DNA from: Mesostigma viride
Taxonomy: Eukaryota; Streptophyta; Mesostigmatophyceae; Mesostigmatales; Mesostigmataceae
Assembly (NCBI GenBank): GCA_009746045.1
Contig: RPFO01001415.1
Location: forward strand, 1-64,000
Direction of reading: 5' to 3'
DNA: 64,000 nt
Part shown: in pieces, positions 21,523 through 32,479 of the stretch
Layout of the letters: each line of letters starts with the position of its first letter
Position numbering within the stretch: position 1 is the stretch's first letter
The notes under the pieces: generated by a model
Databases searched by the model: none
Told to the model about the DNA's origin: nothing
Seen by the model: only the letters and a program-made list of their open reading frames with translations
Position numbers and translations under genes: made by a program

Positions 21523-24500
21523 ATGAGCATAAGCTATAGCCGTGTAACTGCTCGTGCGTCCCAAATGGGCTCTTGGAATGATGCCAGTAACAAGCCCAAG
21601 GCGAGCGAGACCAGCGATGGCTGGGACAGTAGCTGGGATGATAACTGGGATAGTTCGGACTGGGAAGGTGCCCCGAAGCCGACGCGGGTGTCCACCACAG
21701 CCACCGTGGCTGTGCCGAGGCGTGCAGTTCCGCAAGGGAACCTGCGCGGGCGCATCACTGGCATGGGAAGCCGGCCCCAGAAGTATTTCGGGACACGTAT
21801 AGCGTTTCGTGCAATGGCTGCCCTCATCTTCGTCGCGCTGATCTTCTTTAGTTACGGTGCCAACTTCTCAAGGCTCTTCTGGCGTCAAGACCATCCAGAT
21901 CCTCGTTTTGGAGGTGTATAAACTTGGCCGCTCCGCGGCGCACTCCCATGCCCACCCGCCCCGTTTGCCCGCTTGGCCATCCGTCCGCGCTCCCACCCTG
22001 TCTGCTTCCTGCTTGCTGCCCGTCCTCCTTCTTGGCCTGCTCTTTGCTCTTCCTTTCTCCCGCCGTCTCTCATCCCTCCGTCGCTGCCTCTCCCCTGACT
22101 ATCCCTTTTTCTCTTATGTGGCTCTTTCTTAGCTCCCTTGATAGCATGTGTGCCCAGGCAACTTTTTTGCCAAGTAGCTTCCTCCCCGCATTCTTTTTGC
22201 TGCCCATGGCACGCACAATATATTTGATATTTCTGGGCATTTGGATGCCTTGAAGGTTGCCTAGGCTGCTGCATGTCTTCTGTCCGGTTGGTTTGCTGGC
22301 AGGCTGGTTCCCGACGTCCTAGGCTCATCCCTCTCTTCTCTCCCGCCATCCATACCAACTTTCATGTCTTCTGGTATGTCTAGTGGTTTGTACCGCCGGA
22401 TCGAATTTTCATTTGCTGTTCATGCATAAATAGGCACTGCCAAGGCTGTGTCACCCCCTGCTGCTATATTCCCGTGGCGCAACCTCCTACAGGACAAACC
22501 TGAAGCGTCTTCCTGTATATTATCATTAAATGTAGTAATTGTCTCTACAATACTGTACAGTATTCTAGTAAGTATTTAGGACACAACATTGGGCCCACAC
22601 CTCCATAACAAGTCCATGTCGGTGCGTGGCATGTATCTGACTGCTATCGTTGACATTTCATTGGCTATGGATCCCTTTTTTCCGTCCATTGTAGCAACTC
22701 GTGGCCTTTTTGTTGCCCTTTTCTTGCCCTTTTTCTTGCCCTTTTGTTGCCCTGTTGTTGCCCTTTTCTTGCCCTTTTCTTGTCCTTTTCTTGCCCTTTT
22801 CTTGTCCTTTTCTTGCCCTTTCTCCCCTTTTGCCCCCTCTCACCCTCTGTTTCCACCTGTTCTCGCCCATTCTTGTTGACATTGGCCTTTTTCTCCCCCC
22901 TCCTCCTTGCCCTTCCTCCCTCCCTCTGTTCTCTCGCACCCTCCATGCCCCTTATGCTGTCTCCTTCCCATCACTTGCCGCATTCCTGACGCCTGGCCAC
23001 CCTCGCTGCCCTTCCCTCCCCACCCCCCCCCCACCCCCCACCGCCAGGGTCCCTGCCGCCGACTGTCATCAAGCTCTCCCCAAGCCCTGCCACTGTCACC
23101 GTCCAGCCCACGCACACAACGACCGCGACAGCAACAACAGCAACGACATCCTTCGGTGGCAGTCGTGTCTTTGAAGACCCTGGCACGCCCCACGTGTGGA
23201 TGCGCCCCGGCGGGGACGACCAGTGGATCGCGGGCAATGCTGTCGGGGGTGCTGCCCCAGGCACTGTCACGGGTGCATCCCACAGTGGCCAGCAGAACAA
23301 CGAGGAGGAAGACGACCTGGTCTCGGTGAGGACGTCGGTGGTAACCATTGGCGGCAAGCAGGTGCCCGTGAAGACGCTAAGGCGGAAGAGCGAGCTGGCC
23401 AGGGAGAAGGCAGCAGCTACGGCCACTACTGCCGAGGGAAGCGATGCCGACTCGGGGGGGGGGGGAGCTTTGGGCTCGGCATCACGGGCCAGCAGCAGCC
23501 GCACGCCCACTGGCCGACGGGTCACGAGAAGCCGCCAGGTGGCGACACGGGGGGCCTCGGTATTGGCCTTGTGATCAGTCATTCGAGTGGGGGCGGAATC
23601 AGAGGGGGGGACCCTGGGCGGGCCCTGGGTGGGGACATGAGGGATCCCGAGGAAGACTCGGACGAGCACGAACAAGGGTCTGGTGGGGGTCGTGGCGGTG
23701 CAGGCCACCATGCTGGCATAGGTCACGCCCCCGGTAGCCTAGGCCATGCACCGGGGAGCCTGGGTCATGTCCCAGGGAGCCTCGGGCATGCCCCTGGGAG
23801 CCTTGCTCCAGGGGGGGGCGGGTATAAGGGGGTGGAGGAGGGTGTCCGGCATTCGTTTGGCGGCCTGGGTGGCGAGGAGGAGGATGCGGGTGGTGGTGGT
23901 CCAGGGGGTGATGGGGAGCAGGGCGGGGACCCGGATGCGCTGGGCGAGGTGGACTTTTTGAGTGCGAAAGACGAGCTCCAGTGGCGGGACTCGCACGGGG
24001 TCGCGGTGGGGTTGTCGAGCAGGGGGTTGAGGAGGGTGGGGTGGAAAAGGAAGAGGAGTTGGAGCGGGCTGGATTGGGTTTGGGTGTTGTCGGGTCGGCC
24101 CCACGTTTGGGAAGCGGTGCCCTGGTTCTGGGTCGTGAGGATGGGGATGAGGATGGCGGCAGTAAAGGTAGCAGTGTGGTTGCAGGCAGCGGTGGCCTCT
24201 CGCACGGGGGGAGGGCGAGTGAAGGTCATCCTGGTGCCCATGTGGGTGGGCTGGGTGGGTTGGGTGGGCTGGGTGGGCTGGGTGGGTTGGGTGGGCTGGG
24301 TGGGCTGGGTGGGTCACTTGGGCATCACACGGGGAGTATATTGGACCCTGAATTTGATGCTGTCCCCCAGGATGCGCACGTCGGTTCTTCTGTGGGCGGT
24401 AAGGGTTCGCAACACCCGTTGTCGTCCTTGGGCGCGGCGGTGAGCCTTGAGGACGACCTGCAGCTTCCTGAGGAGGACGAGGACGAGGAGGAGGCGATCC

Positions 24501-27500
24501 GCGTGCACCCTGGCAAGGCGGGCGCGGTGGCGGATGGCCACCGGGGGCATGGGGGGGATGTTTTTAGGGGGGGGGGGCAGGTTGGTGGTGAGGAATCGGA
24601 GGAGGAGGAGGGGGTGGGAGGTGGGGATAGGGATCGGGATTCTGGCGGCGACGGGGATGCAGGTGGTGATGCCGATGACGCCAGTGAGAAGGAAGACCCT
24701 GTGGGGCGGGCGCATGTGGAGGATGATGTGGAGGAGGGTGGCGAGTGGGCAGGTTTGGAGGAACGGGTGAAGGATGTTCAGGACGTGGATGATGACGATC
24801 GTTCGGGGGTTGTTGGCCAGGAGCGGGCAGGGGGAGACGTTGATGTGGTGGGAGGGGGGGTGGACGCGGATGGGGGGGGGAGCCAGAAGGGAAGGGTGGC
24901 GTCTTGGGGGTGGTGGAAGGGGGGGCGGATGAGAAAGGTGAAGAGGAGGTCCGTGACGGTGAAGGAAGGTTAGTGACGGGGGATGGTGGTCAGGAGGGTG
25001 GTGACGAAGGCGGTGGTGATATTGAGGACACTCACCGGGAGGATGGGGAAGTAAGTGGGCGTGAAGAAGGGGGGGAAGAGGGGCAGCAGGAAGGGCGGCC
25101 AGAGGACGGCGATTTTATGGAAGTGGGGGATGTTGGGGGCGATGAGAGTGAGGGCCAGGGTGGGGATGAGGGGCAGAGGGAGGATGGGGAGGGTCATGGG
25201 GTTGAAGAGGGCGGCCCCCAGGAGGAGGGGTGGGTGGGGGATGGGGGTGATGACGAGGTTGGGGCTGCGGAAGAGGGGGGAGAGGGTGATGCAGAGCTGG
25301 AGGGTCAAGAGCCGGATCAGGAAGGAGAACAAGAGGAGGGCCAGGAGCAAGACCAGGAGCCAGACCAGGAGCAGAGCGTTGCTGACTCTGAACAAGGCCA
25401 AGGGCAGGAGGGAGAGCAAGCACTGGAGGGAGAGCAGGAGCTGGAGCAGGTGGTGGAGGGGGGCGATGGCCAAGAAGGACACCTGGAGGCCGATGACGCG
25501 GTGGCTTATGTTGGCGGTGGTGGGGACGAGCCCCCTTATGATGCAGAGCAGGTGGCCGAGGCGGATTCCATAGTTAGCGATGACAAGGCGGAATCGCGGC
25601 CGCTGGTCGACGGCAGTGCTGCGGCGGCCGGTGGGGGTGGGGGGGTTGACTTAAGGGCTGGGGAGCGAGAGGACGAGGAGGGGCCGCGTGGGGGTGGGGG
25701 TGGGGGCCGCTTGGAGGTCGTGGGTGAGGATGGTGACATGGATCAGCCGCACCTGCTGGATCTGGATGACACATCGCTCGGGGCGGAGGTCTTGCTGCCG
25801 GAACAGCTTCCAGACGTCACGGGCCAATCGGCAGTGGACCTGGTGGAGGAGGTGACCGAGGTGGACGAGCTGCCCCAGGTGGCGAGGGGCAAGGACGAAG
25901 GGCTAAGTCAGCGCCAGGGCAAGGATGAGGGGCTGAGTCAGCCCGGGGACATTGCTGGTGCTGGGTCGCGAGCAGGGGGCGGCGTGCAAGCCTTGTCTGC
26001 GGAAGAGGCTGTGGAGTCGGTGCTTGTTGGGAGCCAGTCAACGGGCGGAGTTGTGGGAGTTGGCGTGGGAGGGAAGGGCGTGGACGTTGAGTTGATCGAG
26101 GCGCGTGCTGCTGATGTGGCAGCGACAGCTGGACTGGAGAAAGCGGGACCTGGGAAAGAGGCAGGGGTGGGGTTGGAAGGATTGGCCGTAGATGGCGGTG
26201 ATGGTGTTGGAGAGGAAGTGGCGACAGCTGGCGGTGGGGCGATGCCGGAAGAAAGCTCAGGTGCCGTCAAGGGCATGAGGAGCCAGGAGGGAGAGGGGTC
26301 CGTGAGTTGGGATGCCGGCAAGGGTGTGCTGGTCTCTGGGGCTGCTGTTAACGTCACGGGTGGCAGCCGGGGGGCAGCCTTGGGAGAGGGAGCCGCTGCT
26401 GGGGGGGATGGTACTGGGGCGCTGGACGGTGACGGCGGGGGCAAGGGGGAGGGGGAGGAGAAGGTGCAGGAGGAACGAGAAGAAGAAAGGCACCAGGGAC
26501 ATGAAGGAGAGGAAGGAGCAGCGGAAGGGGTTGAACTGCATGGACATGAGGAAGGAGAGGAGGAAGGCCATCACGCTCATGAAGAAGGAGAAGAAGGAGA
26601 CGAAGAGGCGGCGCTGTTGCCGATTGGGAAGAGTGCCAATGGCAGCACGAGGCAAGAAGGCACCAGCATCAGCAGGCTGGTCGGTGCGGGGGGACCCAAT
26701 GACCAGGTCAAGGGGGTTGCAGAGCAGGGTGCCGCCGGCCTGGCCGAGCAGGAGGAGGTGGTGGATGGCAGTCGCCATGGCGGGCTAGCGGGCAGGGCCA
26801 AGGAGGCCAGCACACTAGGCGGTGTCTCGGGGAGGGAGCAGGTGCTGCCAGGTGCAGAGGCGGTGGTTGTGGGTGGGGAGGAGGGAGGGGATGAGGAGGG
26901 CATAGAGGAGGAGGAGCGGCTTGCCGCTAGTGAGATCATGCACAAGGTTGCGGCAGCCAAGTCGGATATGGTGAACCTTGGCCATGATGAGGAGCTCGTC
27001 AAGGTGACGGAGGGTAGTGATAGCGCTCCAGGTCTTGTGGCTGCTGCAGGTGAACAGGGCGGAGTGGTCAGGCAAGATGGGGCGAAGGGGGCAAAGGCGG
27101 AGGAGAAAGGGAGGGGGATGGGGAAGCAGGAGGGCACAGACGGGGGGGAGAGCGGGGCCGCCCCGGGCGGGGAGAGAGAGACTGGGTTGGGGGCAGCAGA
27201 TAAGGCCGGGGGAACCCCTGTGCAGCTGCAAGAAGTCACCGCACGGGGCACGAGGAAGGCGGCGGATGGTGGCATTGCGGCGGCAGGAGGACTGGATGGG
27301 GCAAGTGTTGGCAGCCTGTCCGCTGGTGCTGGCAGACTCGCGGAGGAGGAGGTGGGGGGGGGCGCGCATGATGCCAGCATCGCGGGCGACGTGTCCGGAC
27401 AGTCAGATGGCGCTGTTCCGGCAAAGGGAGTTGTTTCGGGAGGGGGAACAAAAGGAGAAGCGGGGGCTAACCACGCCGGCAAGGACAACGCCATTACAGG

Positions 27501-30500
27501 TGGTGACATCACCTCGCAAAGTGACAGCCGTGCTGCAGCGGCTCCGTCGGGGGCGCCTTCCGAGGGCTCTGCCGCCGCTGTCCCAGGGACGCTGGCAGCG
27601 GGCGCGGCCCTCCCTGGGCCTGGCTCCAGGGTGGTCATCCCCCCTGTGGGCCTCCTCTCGGTCATGAAGGAGTTGCAGGAGAGGCACGTGGCTGCGGCGG
27701 GGCAGGCGCGTGGTGGCGCGGTGGTTGCTGGCGATGATGTCGTCTCTGGCGGCGCCTCTGGTGATGTCGTGGCCAGTGGTACAGGTGATGGCCCGGGGGT
27801 TGTGGAGGCGGAAGACAGGTTTCAGCAGCCAGCGGTGACGAATGGTGGCAAGCAGGCAGCGATGACGAATGGCGGGCGCAAGGGTGTGTCCGCGGTGACG
27901 GCAGCAAGTGCCGGTGGCGGTGTGGATGGCAAGCCGGCCGTTGCGTCAGGCGTGGTGGATTCTCCGTCACCATCCGCTCTGGCGTCATCGCCAAAGGACG
28001 ACGAAGCTGTGTCAGGCGCGGAGGGTCAGGGTTCTGCGGACACTTCACCCGCCTCTTCCTCTGGCCCGGGTGCCCCGAACCAGGCTGTCGCTGCGAGTGG
28101 GTCTGTTGCGGATGCGACTGTTGGCGAGTCGGTCGCAGCAAGCCAGGGCGGGGCCGCTGGGTCTGGGCAAAACGGCGCGCGTGGTGATGGTGGCAGCAGC
28201 AGTCCCACGGGGGACAAGAAGAAGTTTATGCTGGAACCTGCAAGAGACTTTGAGGGCCTGGGCCACGGGTCGAGGCAGCGGGAGCGAGAGCTGGGCCAGC
28301 GGTCGCGCCGGCAGGGCCAGGGGCGTGGCGGGCCACGGTCGCAGGGGGGCAGGGCCGAGGGTTCCAGCCAGAGTGCTGGCCAGGGTGGGGCGGTGGACGC
28401 GCAGGCGGCAATGACAGGGGTGGAAGGTCAGGCGGGGCAAGACTCGGCACCGGTTGGTGGTCAGGCAGATGTGCCGGCAGACGTGCTGGCCAACGTGCTT
28501 GCAGTACAGGAGACGGCTGCGACTGGTGCGGGCGGGGCGGAATCGGGGTCAACTCAGGCTGATGGGTCGGTTTCCTCGGACGCTGCTGGCATGGTGACGT
28601 CTGCAGCATCGTCAGCGCCCCCCCCGCCGTCAGAGGCGTTTTTGCGGGCGCTGGAGAGGCTAGCTGCTCGCGGCCAGCGGGTGCAGACATACAGGTCTGG
28701 CGAGCGCGGCTCGTCAGCCAACCGCACGGCGGGGATGTCTGTGTGGGGTCGCAGGCAGGGGGCAGGCCGGGCTGCGAGCCGTAGCGGGGGTGGTGCAACC
28801 CCTGGGGGGTTGGTGCCGGAGGGGGCAGCCAAGGGCGGGGATGCCGAGGGTGGCCTGGGCATGGGTGCAGGTAGAGCGAGCAAGGATAAGGCGGCAGTGG
28901 TGGCGACTGGTAGCAGCCTGCCAACAGGGTCAGCGGATGGCGGCGGTAGCACACCGATGGTGGCAATGGAGGGCGGAGTGCCGGCGGTGACCACTGGCAT
29001 TCCTGGGGGCAAATCTGTGGATGGGGGGGCAACGCCCGAACCTGGTTTGGCGGGGGGGCTAGGCAGTGCAGGTGGAGCGGTTACTGGCACTGGCACATCC
29101 GCCATGCCCGTCTCATCACTCCCCGTGCCTGTGGTGGTGCAAGGGGAAGTTGCTGCTGCGATGACGGATGCTGGTGCGACCGCAGCGGATGGCGGGAAGG
29201 CGCCCGCTGCATCCTCTGGGCAAGGGGCCACCAAGCGTGTGAGCGAGGGCGCGGGCGTTCCTGCGGGCGATGCTGTGGCTGGCAGCGCGGCGGGGTCGAC
29301 AGGGAAGGGGTCCATGCCAGCGGACGCACTCGCGATGCCCTCCGATCAAGGGGGAGCAAGGGAGGGCCGCAGCAGCGGTAGCTCTCCACTGGCAAGAGCC
29401 TCAGAACAAGGGGTCCTGTCACATGGTGTGGCGCAAGCCGAGGGCAAGGAGCAGGGTTCTGCTTCCACGGGAGGCAGCATTAGTGGCACGACGCCTGCCA
29501 CTAATGCCGCGGACGTCACTCGGTCCACGCCCGGTCATGTCTCTGATTCGCAAGAGCAGCCATCAACAAGGCCAGGGGCTGCCACAGTGATAGCAGCCAG
29601 CAGTTCCTCATCAGCGGCGGCTGCTCAGGCTGGCAGCAGCGATGACAGCAGCAGTGACGAGGTTCCCTCTGGGCAGGGCTCCGTGCCGGCGGGTGGCAGC
29701 AAAGGCGCCGAGCAAGGAAAGGACAGGCAAGGGGAGGGAGGGCAAGGGTGGGGCGGGCAAGGGGAGGGCCAAGCCCTGGGGCAGGGGCAGGGGTCTGGGT
29801 CCACAGCCGGTAATAGCAACGGGGCATCGGCCGATTCTGGCTCCAAGCAAGCGGGCTTGTTGCACAACCGGTTGCGGGTGGATGCTCGCAAGCGGGGGTT
29901 CTTCCACGCCAATTCTGCAAAACGCGGCGCGGACACAGTAGAGAGCAGCCAAGGGGGGCCGGTATCCGCGGCAGCTACGGTCCAGGGGGCAGGGGGCTCT
30001 ATAGAGACAAAGGAGGGGGCTTATGATCAGGATGCGTCGTTAGCCGCCAGCAAGGATGGGTCGTCACCAATCGGCAACGATGGGTCTGCACTTTTTGACA
30101 AGGCTGGCTCGTCGCTAACCGACAAGGCTGGGTTGTTGTCCACGGTTGAGAAGCCTTCGTCATCGGCGATCGAGGGTGCATCGTCATCAACAACAACCGA
30201 GGGTGGAGCATCATCGGCAAGTACCGAGGGCGTCGCATCATCATTGTCCGGTGGTGAGGGTGCATCATCGTCGTCTATAAGTGGGGTGCCAAAGGATGCG
30301 TCGGCGTCGCCCTCTGGTGCAAGCGGCGCTGTCATCACTGGGCAAACCACCTTGGAGCAGAAGGCACCGGCCAAGGCCACTGCCACAGCACAGGAGGCAG
30401 ATGACAAGGCCACTACTGCTACGCCGGAGACGCTGACCAAGGCTGCCTCCACGCCGCAGGAGGCGCAAGGCAAGGCCACGCCCGCGGGGCAGGAGCAGCC

Positions 30501-31116
30501 CAAGGTCACCCCCGCGGAGATGATGCGGGAAAGGATCGCGGCCATGCGTGCGCGACGAGGCCAGGGGCGAGCGTCCTCTGTTCCACAAGTCAGGGCAGCC
30601 GCTGGCGAACAAGGCAGGGCGGGCATCAGTCAACAAGGTGCCAATAACCTGGGTGAAGAAGCAGTGGACGTGCCTCTGGTGAGCAAGGCCTCGGCGGCCG
30701 TGGCGGGGACAGATGAAAAGGCGGACAGTGGGGTGACTGCGGCGGCAGCATCGCAGCCAGGGGTGACTACATTGGCGGGAACGCAAGGGGCGGTCCCGGG
30801 CGGGCGATTAGCGCAGGATGCAGGGGGGGATGATGTGGGTGGCCAGCGAACTGAGGGGAGTGTAGGCGCTACCACGGTGGATGGGGTCAGCAGTGGCAGA
30901 GGCAACGGTGCCACTAGCTCTAGTGGGTCTTCTACTGGCCTTGACGCTGGTGGGGTTTCTGGTGCCGCTGGTGGCACGAATGCCGCTGGTGGTGGTGCAG
31001 CAGCGGCTACCAAGGGTGGGGAGGGTGCTGTTGGGGCGGGGGATGGCGCGGATGCCAGCGGTGGAGGCGCGCAGGCAAGCCGGCGGTTGCGGCGGGCAGC
31101 ACGTCGGTTGTCTTGA
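21523..31116 (+). CDS. Giant single-pass membrane protein, acidic Gly/Ala/Ser-rich (two exons, three apparent frame slips)
   Basis: Exon 1 is 21523-21913 (130 codons plus one base; donor GTGTAT). Exon 2 begins at 23048 after a C-rich tract and AG, and the phases match. Residues 33-48 are a Trp/Asp motif (DGWDSSWDDNWDSSDW); about 93-114 are a transmembrane helix after a basic stretch, suggesting a cytosolic N-terminus. Exon 2 encodes GTPHVWMRPGGDDQW, then more than 2,500 residues rich in Glu, Gly, Ala, Ser and Asp, with short basic islands near the end (LHNRLRVDARKRGFFHAN; MMRERIAAMRARR). The frame changes three times by one missing base: between 23454 and 23575, near 23990-24030, and at the G9 run 24872-24880. 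With these the model is about 2,820 aa. From about 24882 to 31116 the frame is unbroken. No family was recognised; a cell-wall or surface role is a guess. Confidence 0.55.
22703..22830. repeat. Pyrimidine tandem repeat (CTTTTCTTGCC)n in the intron
   Basis: An 11-12 base unit repeats about ten times with small changes, within the intron 21914-23047 of the giant membrane-protein model. The rest of that intron is also pyrimidine-rich. Confidence 0.9.
23721..23804 (+). repeat. 21-bp coding repeat, four units
   Basis: Four 21-base units encode Gly-His-Ala/Val-Pro-Gly-Ser-Leu in the middle frame segment of the giant protein. Conservation of the peptide while third positions vary supports this frame being the translated one here. 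Confidence 0.8.
24242..24314 (+). repeat. 9-bp repeat (YTGGGTGGG)8, G-quadruplex-prone
   Basis: Eight units give sixteen GGG runs spaced by one to two bases and encode Gly-Gly-Leu repeats in the third frame segment of the giant protein. Confidence 0.92.
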
Positions 31117-31229
31117 GACGCGCCAGTCTTTCCATGTAATCGGTGGGGGAATGGCCAGTCGGCTTGGGGGAATGGCCAGTCGGCTTGGTCTGCTCGCTGG
31201 CAAACAAGGTGCCATTGGTGCTCAACCAC

Positions 31230-31985
31230 CTGGTGCCTTGGGTCCAGTAATGCAGGCCGCTAAGGTCTCCGAGGCCACAGCCACTGTGACCGCCCGCCTC
31301 AACCAGGTGGAAGGCAGAGTAACTGGCTAAGGCCTCGTGAAGCTGGAGGCAGTTGCTACCAAGGTGGCCACGCAGGCCCCCGAGATCACCGAGCGGACGG
31401 CCACCATCGCCGCCCAACAGGCCGCGATGACCGGCCCTCCACTCGCGCATCCTGGGCGCGGACCTGCTCAAGAGCCATGCAGGCAACCTCTATACCACCC
31501 CCGCCATCACCACCAAGCTACAGGAGCTGGAAGACAAGCGCCTCGAGGCACCTGATCGGGATCGCCGCCGCTGCCCCGTCATCCTCAGGTGCTTCGACAT
31601 TCAGTCGGGGGAGACCCCAGACTCTCTTCTCGACGAGCTCAGTGGCCAGCTCTTGGGGCACATGGAGCTGCAAGGAACCACACAGTCTGCAGCGGTGCCC
31701 ACCGCCTGCCCCACTCACGGGACAAGGCTGGCCCCCCGCCAGTGCTCCTCACCTTCAGCAACATCGCAGCCCGAGCCCGGGCTTTCTCTCCGCACGAAGC
31801 CGGCAAACTCCCCCTGATCGCTTGACGATGCCCTGACGCAGGCCCAGAAGCAGCAACGCCGCGACCAGTGACCCGACTATATCCACCACAAGACCAGCCC
31901 CGAGAAGCCCCACGTGTACTGGTGGGGCAGGGACCTTTATGTCAACAACAAGCTGTGGAAGGCCCCCCGGGCTTCCCCGGGATAG
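31230..31985 (+). mobile_element. LINE ORF1 fragment, frame-broken
   Basis: Across three frames the translation shows a heptad-like region (VTARLNQVEGRV, ITTKLQELEDKRLEA) and a C-terminal block with AQKQQRRD, YWWGRDLYVNNKLWKAP and a stop. The same block recurs inverted at 34094-34248 and, in related form, at 56200-56400 and 58250-58400. It is the coiled-coil ORF1 type of algal L1-like elements. Non-coding sequence follows the ORF1 stop and no endonuclease or RT is attached. Confidence 0.65.
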
Positions 31986-32479
31986 AGCATTTAAGCTAGT
32001 TGTCTAGGTGAGGGCAAGTGAGATGGGATAGCTCAGGCATTATGGCACGCCTGGGCATAACATTAGCTCAGCATAGTCACTTTGTATCAGAATAAAATGG
32101 TGGCCTCTGCTCCACTAAATATACCAGATCTTTTACCTCCTGTCATTAAAGACAGAACGGACTTATCAAATCCCAAGAGACAGAGGAAAACCCTTGTATT
32201 CTCCAGGGGTCAACTGAGTGTGGTCGGTTCTCTTCTGTAGGGTTCCCATAATAGAATGTACTACGTCAGTAGAGAGCTATGGTCCCCTTTTGGTCGGGAG
32301 TCTCTCTGCTTGCTCGTACAGACACAAGACTTCCTGTCAACTGGATTTAAAAGTTTCATAACATGACTCGGTTGGGAGATCACGTAGCACTTATTCCCTT
32401 GCTTGATGGATGTGGGTGAGCGAAGCCGTGAAACCTAACTGAGCTGACTCTAAACAAATCTATAAAATCTTAGCTACTC
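31986..32479. other. No gene seen
   Basis: The first part looks like the 3' untranslated part of the preceding ORF1 element, because GCTAGTTGTCTAG(G/A)TG is shared with 34094-34110 in reverse. Nothing else was recognised. Confidence 0.4.

Noticed and set aside
22840-23726. Minus-strand ORFs of 147 and 251 aa
   Set aside because: Antisense to the intron and exon 2 start of the giant membrane-protein model; low complexity only.
26577-27665. 362-aa minus-strand ORF rich in Pro, Ser and Ala
   Set aside because: Antisense shadow of the 2,070-codon frame; no motif and no splice context of its own.
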